This document shows positions 11,395 through 23,219 of a stretch of 64,000 nt of DNA, piece after piece (position 1 is the first letter of the stretch; each line of letters opens with the position of its first letter). This DNA comes from Scedosporium boydii. Lineage: Eukaryota > Ascomycota > Sordariomycetes > Microascales > Microascaceae. The notes beneath the pieces are model-generated. The model ran no database searches and had not been told where the DNA came from. It saw only the letters and a list, made by a program, of their open reading frames with translations. The position numbers were made by a program, and so were the translations under genes. The stretch lies in assembly GCA_002221725.1 (NCBI GenBank), contig NJFT01000184.1:17145-81144 (forward strand), read 5' to 3'.

Positions 11395-12797
11395 ACCCAA
11401 AGTGGATGGTTATATTCGTGTGGTATAGGGATGTCAAGTTTTATAGGTGTATTTTCTCCCTTCCAGTCTCATCCCAATGTACCAAATTGGACTCGACTTC
11501 GACGGAATTTGATGTAATTTTATTATATTCAGTCTGTTAGATCCTATTTCTCTCCCTTTCGCGAACTCTATTCAACTAATAACTGGTAAACCATTGGGGA
11601 GACTACGTTCATACTAGCCTGGAAACGGGTTTCTCAAAGCGTTAAAAAGAGGCAATGTTATCAAAGAATGTTACCGAGATGCAAGCTCGCGGGTAGGAGA
11701 AATGCATAACTTATTCATAACTGTCGGAGATATAATATAAAACAGGCGTGGAGCTGGCCACATTACCTTTTGCAAGGATGATTTAAGAGTTAGCCTGGGG
11801 TGGCGAAGTTGATGGCGATTCGCCAAGATGTATGAATGTCACCTTGATCGAGATTTCCCTCCAAGGTTGGCGAAGCCAATTAAACTAGGGATTAAAGAGC
11901 CAGAATACCTTCAGCTTGCTTGTAGCACTATGCGAAATCGGGCTGAAATGAGAACACTGCCAAGGTTGCTAATTCGGTTCGTCGTATGAATCCAACACTC
12001 CTGGAAGCGACTTGGAGGCAGTGTCAAAAGCGATATTTATAGAAATCAATATTTCTTTGGGGGGGATCGGGTAATAAGAACAGAGCGAGCGGCGGTGTCG
12101 TGGTGTTGAAAGAGAGAACCACTGGGCCAAAATAAACCAGTCCATCTTCTGCTAGTTCCACTTCTTTCCAATTTGACAGGTGGCTCGACCAAATAGCGCT
12201 GTCAAAAGTGGTGCTGTCAGTGCCTGTCACTTGGAGTTTGGTACTGGGGGCGGGGCTCGGCGGCTGCTCCCGCCCTTGTTTCATCCAACGAGTCTTCAAA
12301 TGCTCTCTTCAACGGTTTGAACACCGCCTCATGCGAGTCCTGCAGGAATAGCGAAACTCTTGGGCATTCACTCAAAGCGGTTAACACAACGCCCAATTTC
12401 GTCAAGACCCAAATCCCCCTGTAGGGCTCGAACAATCTACCTGCCCAATCATTGGCCGCAGCGCTGGCGGTGTATGGCCTAGCGTCTATCTCATGATGGC
12501 GACTGGATATCCCGACCCCTGCGCAAACCCCTGCACTCAGCCCCAAGAAGGCCTGGCCATGGTTGCAGTGGGAGGAGCTCGAGGACCAAATATTGATCCT
12601 CTTGCATGCTGACGGTACGCACGTAAGATATTTTGCCTTTTTGGGAGGTGTCGCATGCGAACACGGCAGACCTGTGTATATAAAAATCACCTGGCTCTCT
12701 TTTCGAAACAAATGATCAAACTTGGACCGTTTTCCCCCCACAGCTCGCATTAGTACTCGAAGTTGCCCGCCCACGACTTTTCTTGCCTCTTTTTTCG
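11395..12797. other. Intergenic, 1.4 kb
   Basis: Lies between the dehydrogenase and the CorA-like gene, both on the plus strand. A TATATAAAA element near 12677–12686 sits about 115 bp before the CorA-like start and is a reasonable core promoter. A 218-codon minus-strand frame (12217–12873) overlaps the start of that gene; it is not supported as a gene. Confidence 0.45.
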
Positions 12798-15064
12798 ATG
12801 TCATCCGAATCTTCAAGTCCCTCTCAGGACCTCTCGACTGAGGGCAAGGTTCAGTCGGACAGCTCTGGCTCACCCGACGGTAGAAAACAACACTCCAGAA
12901 ACCTCAGCAATTTACCCTCGCGTCGCGCACGCCGCCTCGCGCAAGAGCACCATAGCGTCAACACCCGCCCGCATGTCACCATAAGCACGCGGCAGATTCT
13001 CATCAATTTTACACCACCCGAACCTGTCAGAGATACGGAAGCGAAGAAGAAAGCCCGCGCCGAAAGGAAGAAGGCTCGCGACCAAGTCCGCGCAGCTCTC
13101 CGACATGTTCAGCAGCCGTCCTTTGGGAGCCGACTACGTCTTCTCGGCAGGACGCCCACCCCGTCGGACTTGCCGATAAATCGCTTCAACGACAAGGCCG
13201 TGCTGGATGCCCGCGATGCCTGCCGCTTCTTCTTTCCGGCGAGAGCATCCCTGCCCGTTCATGTTGTGGACTTTTACGAGAAGAAGGCGACGCGGTATAC
13301 ACGTCCGTTATCAGAGATAGACAACATTGTGCAATCAAAGCCCGATGATGTGGCTGTTCGTTGGGTTCATCTTAACATTGGGGCCGGGCTTATACAATCT
13401 GTAAGACAAAAATTCTGATTCACGACCAGAAGGGCGGATGCTGTGAAACGGCTACTAAGAACCCGCGTAACTGGGGGCTGAAAAACTAACACCTTTCTCC
13501 CATAGACACTCGAGGACATTTTTAACTATAGCGGAAGTGCGAAGCATGGGAAGCCGTTCATGATAGCAGGCCACCCAGCCTGGCCGTATCTTGACAATTT
13601 GCAAGTCATGACGTTCTACAATCGCCACATGTATGAGGAACAAGTCGAGGCGTGGAAGTTCCTCTCCGAGGTCGAGTCGTTGAAGAACGGCCCCACAGAA
13701 CATATGCTCAAGGGTTTCAGCGAGGTTGTTGCCGATGACTTAGAATGGCGCGGCCAAGTAGCTCAGCAAAATCTGGAGTTTTGGGAGCTCGTCAAGGCGG
13801 ACTTTCCTTACACCATGCGTGATAGGGTCCTTGGAGATCTGGACCTGCGGAACCGTAAGCTGCCGAGCGACGTCTCCAAGCTTAGCCAGGCCGTTTCGGA
13901 ACACCCTGCTTTCAAGGACTCCCTCGTGATGATCTCGCATTGGCGAGCGTTTCACCGAGAAGACGGTAAGTGACATGTCACCTACTAGTGAAGCCTTTTC
14001 TCAGTATGCTCATAATCGCACCCAATCGCAGGGTTTCTCCTCACCTTCTCTTCGCAGCCCGGGATAAACTACAACGGCAACGAATTTCCAGACTGGTTGG
14101 AGGACGCGGACGAGGTCATAGAAAATCCACTCGCCTCAGCTCTCGCGTATCTCTCACACACCTTCCTGGATTCCGGGACGTCCCAGTGGCATAGAAAGAC
14201 CGCCGAGTGGCTGGCTGTATTCCTCATGACAGAAGTCGCCACAACCCCGAATAGTACGCGAGCTGGGAGTGGTTGCCCGGAGTTGCTCAACGCCTATCAA
14301 GACTTGGCCGTCCTCCTGGTAAGTCAAAAAAAATCCCGTGCCTAGAGGCGAAAGGAAATCTAAACTAAACGACGTCAAAAATATTAGAAAGACGAGCAAA
14401 AGAAGCCGTGGGAGCGTGGAGAAGCCGTCCAGCTGGTTCGGAAGTATCTTCGCAGTATCGACGAACTCCGGGTTATACAGGCCGTGACAGTGCGCAAGAT
14501 GGATCTAATGGAGAAGCTCGTGAAGGATTGCGAGAGAATGGAACAAGAGTACGAAGCCGCTGGAGAATATGCCAACTTAGATCCCGAAGCTGAGTCGATG
14601 GTTGATCGTGCGACTTGGGCCCTGGTCCAAGTTACGGCGGAGAAGACGAGCTTCGACGCGATTCTAGATCATTACCAGACAGCCCTCAACGAGGTATATT
14701 CTTTTCCATCCCACTTATTTGTAGGAGCTCAAGCCAGACTGACAATATTTATTAGCTGTTTTTGTTGGGGACTGTGGAGCAAAACGAACTGGCAATTGTC
14801 GCAGACCACCAGAACAAGGCCGTCATGCTCTTCACCATCGTCACCATCATTTTCTTACCTCTGTCTTTCTTCACTTCCTACTTCGGCATGAACGTAAAAG
14901 GTATCGCCGAGGCCGAACACGACGAGAGATACTTCTGGTTGACTTGCGGCATCGCCGGGTTCCTGATCGTGGCCGTATTGTTCCTTTATGCCTTTAGGGT
15001 TCAGGCAGCTCGCGCTGCGAAGAGATTAAGCAATTTTAGGAAGGTCCAGAGAAGCAAGATGTAA
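12798..15064 (+). CDS. CorA-like Mg2+ transporter family membrane protein
   Basis: Predicted 654 aa in five exons: 12798–13400, 13506–13965, 14032–14318, 14388–14693 and 14756–15064; donors are GTAAG or GTATAT and the sum is divisible by three. The N-terminal part is Ser- and Arg/Lys-rich and probably disordered; the middle is soluble. The C-terminal 200 residues have the CorA pattern: a long charged helix, then TM1 (ending LSFFTSYFGMN) and TM2 (ITCG-type start, FLIVAVLFLYAF). The GMN tripeptide after TM1 is the selectivity signature of CorA channels. Fungal relatives of this kind are often divergent in the N-terminal domain, so Mg2+ transport is likely for the fold but not proven for this protein. 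Start at the first ATG (SSESSSPSQ). Confidence 0.85.
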
Positions 15065-15741
15065 ATATTATATCATATGGTCACTGGGAAACACATCTTG
15101 AAGAGTTGCTTTTGTCAATAAATATTACAGATGGTTCATAGGCGCACAAACGGATATTAGTAGATCTGATATCGTAACCGTTACGTCCAACTCAGTTAAT
15201 TTCCTCTGTGAACCTCACCCTTACCCGGCAAAACTTAATTCATCGTCCTCGAGCAAACACCATATTGATGTATGGCTGGCAAGTTGAAGTACATCAAATA
15301 TATATGCTCCAGCCAAACTTATCGCCATTGAAAGGTTGTCTGGTGTTGGCAGGAGGCGTCTCAAATTACTTCCTGACTGTCCCTTCCCCCAGTACGAGGT
15401 CCTTAGAACGATCCTCGGATCGTTGGTGGAAAGGAACGAGGCGGGAGCGATGGGGTATTACTAGTAGAAATCTGATTGGGGAAGTTGTCACCTTTGAGTT
15501 AGGTCAAGTAAACTGGGTGGTACATATATAAATTACTTTTCATTGATTTTGATTTTATCTACTATCAGTCTATCACACACGGGAGTGATAACGAGGAAAG
15601 GATATAATTATCTTTTGCTATTCCTGTGTTGAATGAAACTCAAAATTTCGGGTCGAGGACCCATTGCCCTCCATCATATCTATTCGGAGAGAGTTGAGCT
15701 TCTTATTTCCTGCCCCTGGGTAGTCACGGATCTGGCCGCAG
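15065..15741. other. Intergenic between convergent genes
   Basis: 3' ends of the CorA-like gene and the minus-strand HNH gene face each other here. AT-rich stretches consistent with polyadenylation regions (for example AATAAATATT near 15118). No coding frame is convincing. Confidence 0.5.
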
Positions 15742-17232
15742 TTATTCTTCGTCGGCGGTCTCACAGGGGCGTAGTAAAGGGATCATGGGAATTGGAGGCC
15801 CGTCCATTGACCAAGGAGGCTTCCTAATGAGTTCATCCGCGATTTCTCCAGCGCCAGACAGTGCCGCCATTTGGACAGCGAGCCATTGGGTTTTGATTAG
15901 AATTTCGGTTTTATCCAAGTCGCAGCGTTTGACCCTAAGCGTGATGATATGCCCCGTCTCAACTGGCCGACCGGAGAAGGCATACTTCGCCCTAGCCAGC
16001 TCCGGAAAGGTCGAGTTGGGTGGCGTCCATGCTTCTTTCAAAGCGTCGTAAACCAAGTTTACCATCTTCTCAGATTTGAGGTCGATTTCGGGAAAAGAAC
16101 CGTGGTTGGTCCGCTTTAGCTTTCCAAGCCTTCGCTCCAGTGCACTGACGGCATCTCCTGGAAGCCAATGCCATTCGACTTTAAATGTGGCAATGTCATT
16201 GTCATTCGAAGTCAGGTTATCGGCTCCGATCCACTTCAGTCCAAAGTAGGCTTTTGACCAGTAACGTTGGAGTTCGGGGCTAAGGGCGATCATATTCCAA
16301 GCCTTATCGGAAGATCCGAGCTCATCGGTATCCGGAGCTAGTAATTGCATTAGCCCAGAGAAAAGGCGAGGGCTTAGCAATAGCGACCTGCTAAGAACCT
16401 CTTCAGTATTCGTGAAGTTGTCCACGTTGTTATTGACGGGGAATGGCCAAATGTGGCAGGTTTCAGGGTGGCTGGATCCTATGATAACGCAGGCGGCTCG
16501 GTCTCTTTCTAGCTCCTAAGGTACATCTTAGCATTTATTGCTTCGAAGAAGAGGGGGAGCTAACCTCCAGTGACCTACAAGTTGTGATTCTTCTCATTTC
16601 GATTAGGTTGATATGCTTTTTCAGATTCACCCCGCCCCATTCCCTTGGCTGATGCTAGAGTCTCGGCGGCTTTATGTTTTCGCGATGTGGTTGGGTATGA
16701 GGTTGGCGTTGGGCGCTTCGATGAAGCAGTAGTGGAAGCTTGGATTTTGGAATCTCGCTGAAGAACTAAAGGGCAACTTATTAGTACGGTTAACATCAAG
16801 AGAAGAGGAGACACCCTCAAGTATATTATACCTACATATTGCCAAGAAAGCTTCAATGGATGTTAGACGACGGTACTGCATGTACCCCTCAATTCTGGAC
16901 GTCTGTCTGAGAAAGTCCAGGTCGCCAAACACGAACGAAGATAGCTGGACCAGGTTAAAGGCGTAGTCTTTAACATTGTACTCCTTTGTATGTTGGCTGC
17001 GGATTGACATTTGGGCTCTCCTAGCAAGATGCAGCCGCTCCTCCAAATCAGGCAATAGGTTCAAGCCTTGACCGATTTCGGTCGGCTGGCTGAAAACAGG
17101 CTTTGCTTGATGGAACCGGATACCTTGCTCGAAGCGTGTAGTTTCATTGGCCGTAAAAAACCCGTCGACTTCTTGGTGAGACCGCCTGCGCTTGTAGCTG
17201 GGGAGTCGCAACCACGGGCAAAGGCAAACCAT
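15742..17232 (-). CDS. Fungal HNH-nuclease-domain protein
   Basis: Best model has three exons, 16836–17232, 16579–16765 and 15742–16504, about 448 aa with a total divisible by three. The N-terminal exon and the last acceptor are the least certain parts. A basic Ser/Thr-rich linker precedes the core. The core reads ACVIIGSSHPETCHIWPFPVN (around 16440–16500), with the Cys…Cys-His pattern of the fungal HNH_2 family, followed by the family's usual tail with RYWSKAYFGLKWIG. In the family the histidine pair and the following Asn/His ligate a divalent metal; here IWPF follows the conserved His as in many fungal members. These proteins are abundant in Pezizomycotina and mostly uncharacterised; nuclease activity has not been shown for this group as far as I know. 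Confidence 0.72.
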
Positions 17233-18682
17233 GTTGAATGCGGGTTGGTATGAGACTGGACTTTGACAGAAGGTGAAAGGAAAACAGGTAGCAAATCGGA
17301 CATTACAAGCTGGTGGTGTTTTTGTAGTGAATGGGACTTGGTAGGAAAGGCGAGCGAGGAGGTCAATTTCAGCGACTGAACATCAAATCGCGAAATTTAT
17401 TAGATAAGCCACTGAGTGATTCAATACCGGAGAGAAAGAGGAAGGAGGCTCCAGCTGCCCCCTCTTGCTGTAGGTTGAAGGTGAGGACTCTATGTGTGGA
17501 AGGAGCGGCAGGGTATTAATATTGAGCTTACGAAAAGGTAAGTTGATGGTTCCCACTTGGTAGAGGACATGTTGGAGTGATCCAGACACAGCCCATGATA
17601 TCTCTCCACGTCCTCTGCCCTCTCCTTTCTACGCACAAGCCAAACGTATAGCGCTTTAAAGCCGACTGCATAGAGCTACCTTACGTCACTGTTGAGCTTA
17701 TCGAGCTTGATAGAGGCCCTGCTAGGCAACATAGCGGTCCTAGCATCGATTTAACAGCGGCCGAGTCAAGTCGAAGCTCGAATTCTTTGACACTTGAAAG
17801 CAGTTGAGGTGTTTGGCCCGCTTCTCCCACGTGTTGGGATAGAGCCGTCAATCAAAAATCAAACTAGCACCTCCAGACAAAGGTAAACTGAGCACCGATT
17901 AAACTTCCCCCAAACCAACAAGGAACCGACAAGGAGCCAACGAGCCTCGCCCCATCTGTAATTGTAGAACAAGGCCCACAAAGCCCAGACAAGCACCCCG
18001 CATAACCAAGGTGCTCTATATAAACCGTCCTCTGTTAGGAGACACCCCTCCCCAGAAGATGAAGACCAGGGAGACGGCATTGATATGGGCCGTCAGGGAT
18101 GCAGCGACAAGCAGCCACCGGCAGACGTTGGCGAGCGGGACATGGGGCGGGAGGCGGAGCAATATTGATCAATATTCTAAAAATAAACTCGGCAGAACTC
18201 AAGGGCACGTGATCTAGGAAATATGCTAGGAAGAGGCTCAGAAACAGCTTGTTCCTTCGTACTTCGTAAAATCTCACAAAAGCGTTGATCTTTCCAGTCA
18301 GGATTCAACAATGAAACGTGAGCAGACCGTCTTGTTTAGACTAGTATGCTCGTGAATCTGGTCCGTAAAAAGGACTTGACAACACAACAGCGAATTCAGC
18401 CACCTAATTATACCGAGACTGGAACGCACCATAAGGTGGCCTCATGTGATGGGCAGGGCAGACTCGCACATGCTCCTTGCTTGATATGATTGATTCAGCG
18501 TGCACGTGAATGTCACAGCAGAGTGCCTCGCTCGATCGATGTCCTCAATTTAAGCCCGTCTCCACTACCTTTTGTCCACTAGTGTGCTCCGTCCACAGGT
18601 GCCGAGGTGCTTCGTGCATTTCAGGGGGTCAGCCCATCTCCAGACGCTCTGTGGCGGCGTGGATGGCTGTGAATTAAACCTA

Positions 18683-18875
18683 TACTTCGTACCAGGGTTT
18701 GAAATGTTAAATCGAGAGATGCTCGCCGCCACCGGGTATATCTTAGATCAAGTTTTACGAAGGTATATCCTCTAATAATTTATATTGAAAATACTTATTT
18801 AGTACCTATGAGGAGATAGGTCATGTGGTGGATCTGATCTCTCAAAATAACATCTCAAACCCTGGTATAGTAATA
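18683..18875. repeat. Imperfect inverted repeat, possible MITE remnant
   Basis: The arm at 18691–18709 matches the reverse complement of 18849–18867 at 18 of 19 positions (core ACCAGGGTTTGA), and similarity continues less exactly for about 20 bp inward (shared GAGAGAT and CC-rich segments). The arms are separated by roughly 140 bp of AT-rich DNA. Size and structure fit a non-autonomous element or a cruciform-forming sequence. No transposase is encoded and target-site duplication is unclear. Confidence 0.5.
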
Positions 18876-19305
18876 ATGTGGGTGATCCAATGATTCACCT
18901 GCGTCACAGGGGCTCGCTAGTGACCGGGCTGCCCAATCATGCTTCCAAACTCCACCTGGAGGGATGAAGGAAACGCTCCTTTCAGGGGCCAGCACCGCCA
19001 CGACAGGGGCTCGAATCTAGGCCACTGGCCAGGCAGAATCGAGAATAGGAAACCACTCAGACCAGGAATCGTTGATGGTCATTCTGGTACGAAGTACGAG
19101 GTAGTATCCGGAAAGTTAAGATTAGTTCATCACTCCTCCGTATATTGAGCCGTGTGGAACCACAGGCCAATCGTTTTATGCCAAGGTCGACGGCTTCATT
19201 CCTGGGCGTTTTTTTTTTCTTTGTCAAAACGCGGGTGCAGCCCAGACCGCATCCCAGACTTCGATTGTTGATCCGTTGTGTTTATTCATTCAACCGACAC
19301 TCCAA

Positions 19306-19324
19306 CTTTTTTTTTTTTTTTTTG
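19306..19324. repeat. Poly-T tract
   Basis: An uninterrupted run of about 19 T, 220 bp before the glycosyltransferase start codon; poly(dA:dT) tracts often exclude nucleosomes in promoters. A shorter run of eight T lies near 19210. Confidence 0.8.
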
Positions 19325-19542
19325 GAGGGTTTATCCCCAGTATTGTAACCCGATGCTGTCCACGAAAACACACACGATAATTACCAAGAGATACAGGATC
19401 GGGTTTTCGTTCTCTTTGCCTTCCATGGCTTTGGCACGTCTACCGAACCTTGATCTCCCCTAATCCGCACTTCCTCTTTTCCCTCTCGGACTCTCGGCCG
19501 GCACCCCTTTTCCGGCTCACGAACCCGCACCTCCACTCAATA

Positions 19543-20808
19543 ATGGCCTTGGCCCGGTCCTTCTCTCCCAGCTCCCGCCGGATATGGTCCTCGACAAAGT
19601 GCCTCCCGAAACCCTTCGTCCGCCTCGCGGTTGTTTGCCTCCTCTGCACCATTTTCGTCATTTACCTTTCCACACGACAACCACCTAACCACCCGCCCTT
19701 CAAGCCGCCACACCTCGACCTTACCATCAATGGACAAAATATCCACCAAGTCCCGACGCTATACCCGCTACACCCCTTTCCCCACACACCGATCCAGAAA
19801 CCGCTGGAGGACGAGAATGACACAACGCCGAAACCTTGGCTGACCGCGGTCGTCAGCGCCGCGTGCGATGTGGAACGACGCATGCTGATCCGGTCAACAT
19901 GGATGCACTTATACCGAGACCTGCCCTTCGACAGACGCTTCGTCGTTTCGAACCCAGGCCCGAACTGGACCGAGATCGTGGCCATGGAGAATCGCACGTT
20001 TGGGGACATGATTGTTCTAGACCACCTACAGGAGGACCACATCACCGCGAATACTGTCAAAACGCTCGAGCTCTATAAATGGCTTCTCGGCCAAAATCGC
20101 ACCTACGAATTCGTTTCCAAGATCGATACGGACCTTTGGCTTAACGCCCGTGGGTTTTGGGACAGGTTTCTCGCTCCGAGGCTATCTATTGACGAGGAAG
20201 GTCGCGTTACCAGCGCAGTGGAGAGGACGATAATCGGGCAGCTCTATTACAACCAAGGTCTCACATTTCCACACGGATCAATGTACACGGTGACATGGGA
20301 TATCGTGGAGCTCCTGGTCGAGCTCCAGAACCAGTTCAACGTCGTGGTGCCCGAGGATATGGCGGTCGGCCTGCTCATGCTCAAGGGGCAGCAGAGGGTC
20401 AACTTTGTCAACTTTAGGGGCACGGAGAAATTCGACTACGCCGATGGCGACTCACGCCAGGATGGGACGGCGTGGGCGAGGGAGGCCACACATTCACAAG
20501 GGAGCCTGCATGCGCTGTCTGGGGAGGATGTGATTGCCGTGCACCAGCTCAAAGACAAGACGTTGTGGTTCAAGGTGGCGGAGTGTTTTGATGAGAGTGG
20601 GCTCAAGAAGATGTCTGACGGGCCTGAGGGGAGGCCGAGTAATTTAATGCTCTGGCACGACTTTTGGCACTGGATGGGCGTGGACGGGCCGCTGAGGCCA
20701 AGAGTCGACAGGATACCCCAGCATTTCTGGAGTGAAGAGAATGGTAGTTGGATAGTTGATGGTGTGTGGAACATGGGCAAGACGAAAACGGGATACATAG
20801 AAGCGTAG
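19543..20808 (+). CDS. GT31-like type II membrane glycosyltransferase
   Basis: Single exon, 421 aa from the ATG at 19543. A short cytosolic N-terminus is followed by one hydrophobic signal-anchor (LAVVCLLCTIFVIYL, residues about 28–42) and a Pro-rich stem, so it is a Golgi/ER type II membrane protein. The catalytic domain has the beta-1,3-galactosyltransferase (GT31) landmarks: the IRSTW segment, a KIDTDLWLN metal-binding DxD-type motif, and PEDMAVGLLML corresponding to the ED-x3-G motif. Several NxT/S sequons lie in the lumenal part. The sugar donor and acceptor cannot be told from sequence. An extended in-frame start upstream (19450) uses no ATG and is rejected. Confidence 0.82.
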   Translation: MALARSFSPSSRRIWSSTKCLPKPFVRLAVVCLLCTIFVIYLSTRQPPNHPPFKPPHLDLTINGQNIHQVPTLYPLHPFPHTPIQKPLEDENDTTPKPWLTAVVSAACDVERRMLIRSTWMHLYRDLPFDRRFVVSNPGPNWTEIVAMENRTFGDMIVLDHLQEDHITANTVKTLELYKWLLGQNRTYEFVSKIDTDLWLNARGFWDRFLAPRLSIDEEGRVTSAVERTIIGQLYYNQGLTFPHGSMYTVTWDIVELLVELQNQFNVVVPEDMAVGLLMLKGQQRVNFVNFRGTEKFDYADGDSRQDGTAWAREATHSQGSLHALSGEDVIAVHQLKDKTLWFKVAECFDESGLKKMSDGPEGRPSNLMLWHDFWHWMGVDGPLRPRVDRIPQHFWSEENGSWIVDGVWNMGKTKTGYIEA

Positions 20809-21943
20809 GGCGCGAGGCGGTTGTTGCATCAATGGTTTTTAGATATCCTTGTATACTTTTAAGCGATAGCATTATAATAGCGATTCCTTTTCTATTCAGA
20901 ACTATTTATTTATGAATGTGTCAAAGAGACTGCGCCGTCTCAGCTTCGCGTGCGGTGTAGGTTTCCTCCCTGTTCTCTGGTGTAAGTCGACAATCCGATA
21001 GCTTGATCCTCAAACGAACACGCTGCTTCTCCGTGATAAGTTCCCGTCCTCTATTGTAAGGGCGTATCCTGATACTTTCACCATATCAAGTCGTCGGGTA
21101 GTTAGTACAATAGTGTCGAGTGGTGTTCGACGATGCAGACATGCCCTCTCCATCAACACTCGTTCGGATGAGCATGCTCTAAACTCGCACACGAGGCACA
21201 GCCCGGCGATTGCGCAGCTTCCATGGCGTAATCGTAACACTCCAATCCTTACTGCGTCACTCGTTAGAGCATAAAACATACGTGTAGAAGGCTAGCATTG
21301 GTGCCAAGACTCGTATCAGAAAAGATGCAGGCAAGTGAACGTGGATTTATGTGGCTGAGCTGCTGAGGTGGATCGTTGATGTTTCACCACTTCGACTGGC
21401 CAACATGGACGACAGTCGCGACACTTCATTGATGCTTACAAATTCTAAAACTATTCTCACGCATATGCTTTCACGTGTAGTTCTCGGACTCCTCAGAGTC
21501 CTCACCCCGCAGGAAATGCAACTTCGAGAAGTGTAACGGCTAGTATACGCCTCAAACCTAATACACTACTACTAATTAGCCCGAAGTTCTAAGCGCGGTC
21601 ATCCTGTCAAATCCTGCACCGTGTGCTACGCATCTCGCATGGTCTCATAGAAAGTCAACGAGCACTGCCTGTACGTCAAGTCGTCACTTCACATCTCCTT
21701 CGGTCAAAATCAGGAGATACTAGATCCCCATGCCGCTACCGAGCAGCCCCTACGAATAGACCCAAGGATTGGCTTGCTCTTAGAAACGGATTTGCGGAGT
21801 GTCACGGCCAAAGGTTTAACTGTAGGAGACTTCGGGCAAAGCCATTTATCACCAGAAAGACACAATCAATAAGCTTTGTCCAAATTATATCGTTGTTCAC
21901 AACTGCCACGACCTGGCCTTGGACCATTGTCACTGCCCGGAAG
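20809..21943. other. Intergenic, 1.1 kb
   Basis: Short ORFs only, including an 89-codon minus-strand one (21010–21279) without recognisable similarity. The plus-strand frame of the next gene is open from 21623, but its likely ATG is at 21944. Confidence 0.45.
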
Positions 21944-23219
21944 ATGGCAGATCTCCTGAATATCGTCAACGATGATTCCCGTCCTCAACCGTTGATGATG
22001 TCTGTCGAATCGCTCGGACCGAACCATAAGGGCCATCTCGTCAATGCAGTCACGAATGTCCTCTCCACAGATATCGCCAAGGCAACGTTGGCGCAAATTG
22101 TAGATGGCGCGCCAATAGCAACCGTAGAGCTGGATCAATACGGCGGTTCGCACCTTCCTTATCTCCATCCGCTTTATGAACGACACCAAAGTCTTTGTCC
22201 AGGTACAATGGACCGACTGCTGGAGCTGAGTGCGCAATTTAGACCCGATAACCTCAAACTTGCCGCCGAGGTAATGTTATTGCTTCCATTTCCAGCAAGT
22301 TGACAATGGAGTAACGCAGGATCATTAACTTCCTCAAAGGCCCATGCAAGCATTTATGACAGCGGCCCCGGGATCAAGAGAGTTCAATACAAGGCTAGTC
22401 GAGTTGGTCGCCCGAGCAATACACCAGATCGCCGTCAACCTCAGCAAGTCAGAGCCCGGTTTTCATAAGGATGACAACTTCACCACCTGGATACCGTCCA
22501 AGATGGACGGTTACGAAGATGAACGGACGGCTGCGAGGGTCATGGAAATATACCAAAGAATAATGCCGCTGAGGACGCTCTTCGTTCACCGTTGGTACAC
22601 GAACTACGATGGTTACCCCGATGGGGTTCACGATGGTGTTGGGTATTGGGCAGAGGCTCGTATCCTGGGCGGTGTTGTGTTATTTGATCGGCGTGATCCG
22701 GCGAAGATCCCTGATGCCAATGTACGAGGTGGTCCTTTTGTCCTCGCGTCCCCCTTTCCCCTCCCGCCTCCTCTTTGAAGTACTCCCAGCCTTTGAAAAC
22801 AAAGCCGAGCGACTAACATCAAACAGCCCAGCGATATTTATTTTCATTCCGACAGACTTAACGTCACTTACCGCATCTACTGCCTCCTCGATGAGCAAAA
22901 GAGCAAGCTTCTCGAATTTCTGCTTCGTCAGAACGCGGACGAACCTGACTGCCCTCTGCCGATCCTCGGCGGTGAGGAGAACCGCAAGCGAGTCGACGCC
23001 GAGGAGCCCGTCTTGGCGACGGGGATCTACCGAGATCTGTGGGAGAGGAAAGAAATTTCGCCGGATGAGGATATTAGGCGGGCGAGGAGGCGTATCATGG
23101 ATGGGATCAACTACAATAGCTGGGAAGATTTCCAAGCTCCAGTTAGGAGAGGTCGGAAGATGGAGGATGAGTGGCTTTCTCGCCATTACGGCGATGATGA
23201 ACAGGGCGAACAAGGATGA
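21944..23219 (+). CDS. Conserved fungal hypothetical protein (possibly disrupted)
   Basis: Exons 2 and 3 are well supported: about 22340–22721 and 22827–23219, joined in phase across a 105-nt intron with a GACTAAC branch site. They include YWAEARILGGVVLFDR and DIYFHSDRLNVTYRIY, which I associate with a widespread fungal family of unknown function. Exon 1 (21944–22270, 109 codons) ends at a good GTAATG donor, but the natural acceptor at 22319 leads into an in-frame TAA within three codons. Reading past it in a shifted frame gives IINFLKGP, which would continue naturally into MQAFMTAAPGS after a second shift. So the gene is either mis-modelled (perhaps starting at ATG 22344), carries two compensating indels, or is a pseudogene. 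Confidence 0.55.

Larger units (their letters stand above)
17233..19542. other. Gene-poor 2.3 kb with repeats
   Basis: No supported gene. It contains a TATATAA element near 18016, an imperfect inverted repeat at 18691–18867, three copies of the 9-mer TACGAAGTA or its complement (18260, 18683, 19088), and a poly-T tract near 19306–19324. The last 200 bp are the leader of the glycosyltransferase gene. Confidence 0.5.

Noticed and set aside
12217..12873. 218-codon minus-strand ORF upstream of the CorA-like gene
   Set aside because: Overlaps the start of the CorA-like coding region and shows no domain; part of it looks protein-like but there is no supporting splice structure.
18990..19030. GCTCGAATC string resembling a tRNA T-loop
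   Set aside because: Departs from the GGTTCRANNCC consensus and no cloverleaf can be drawn.
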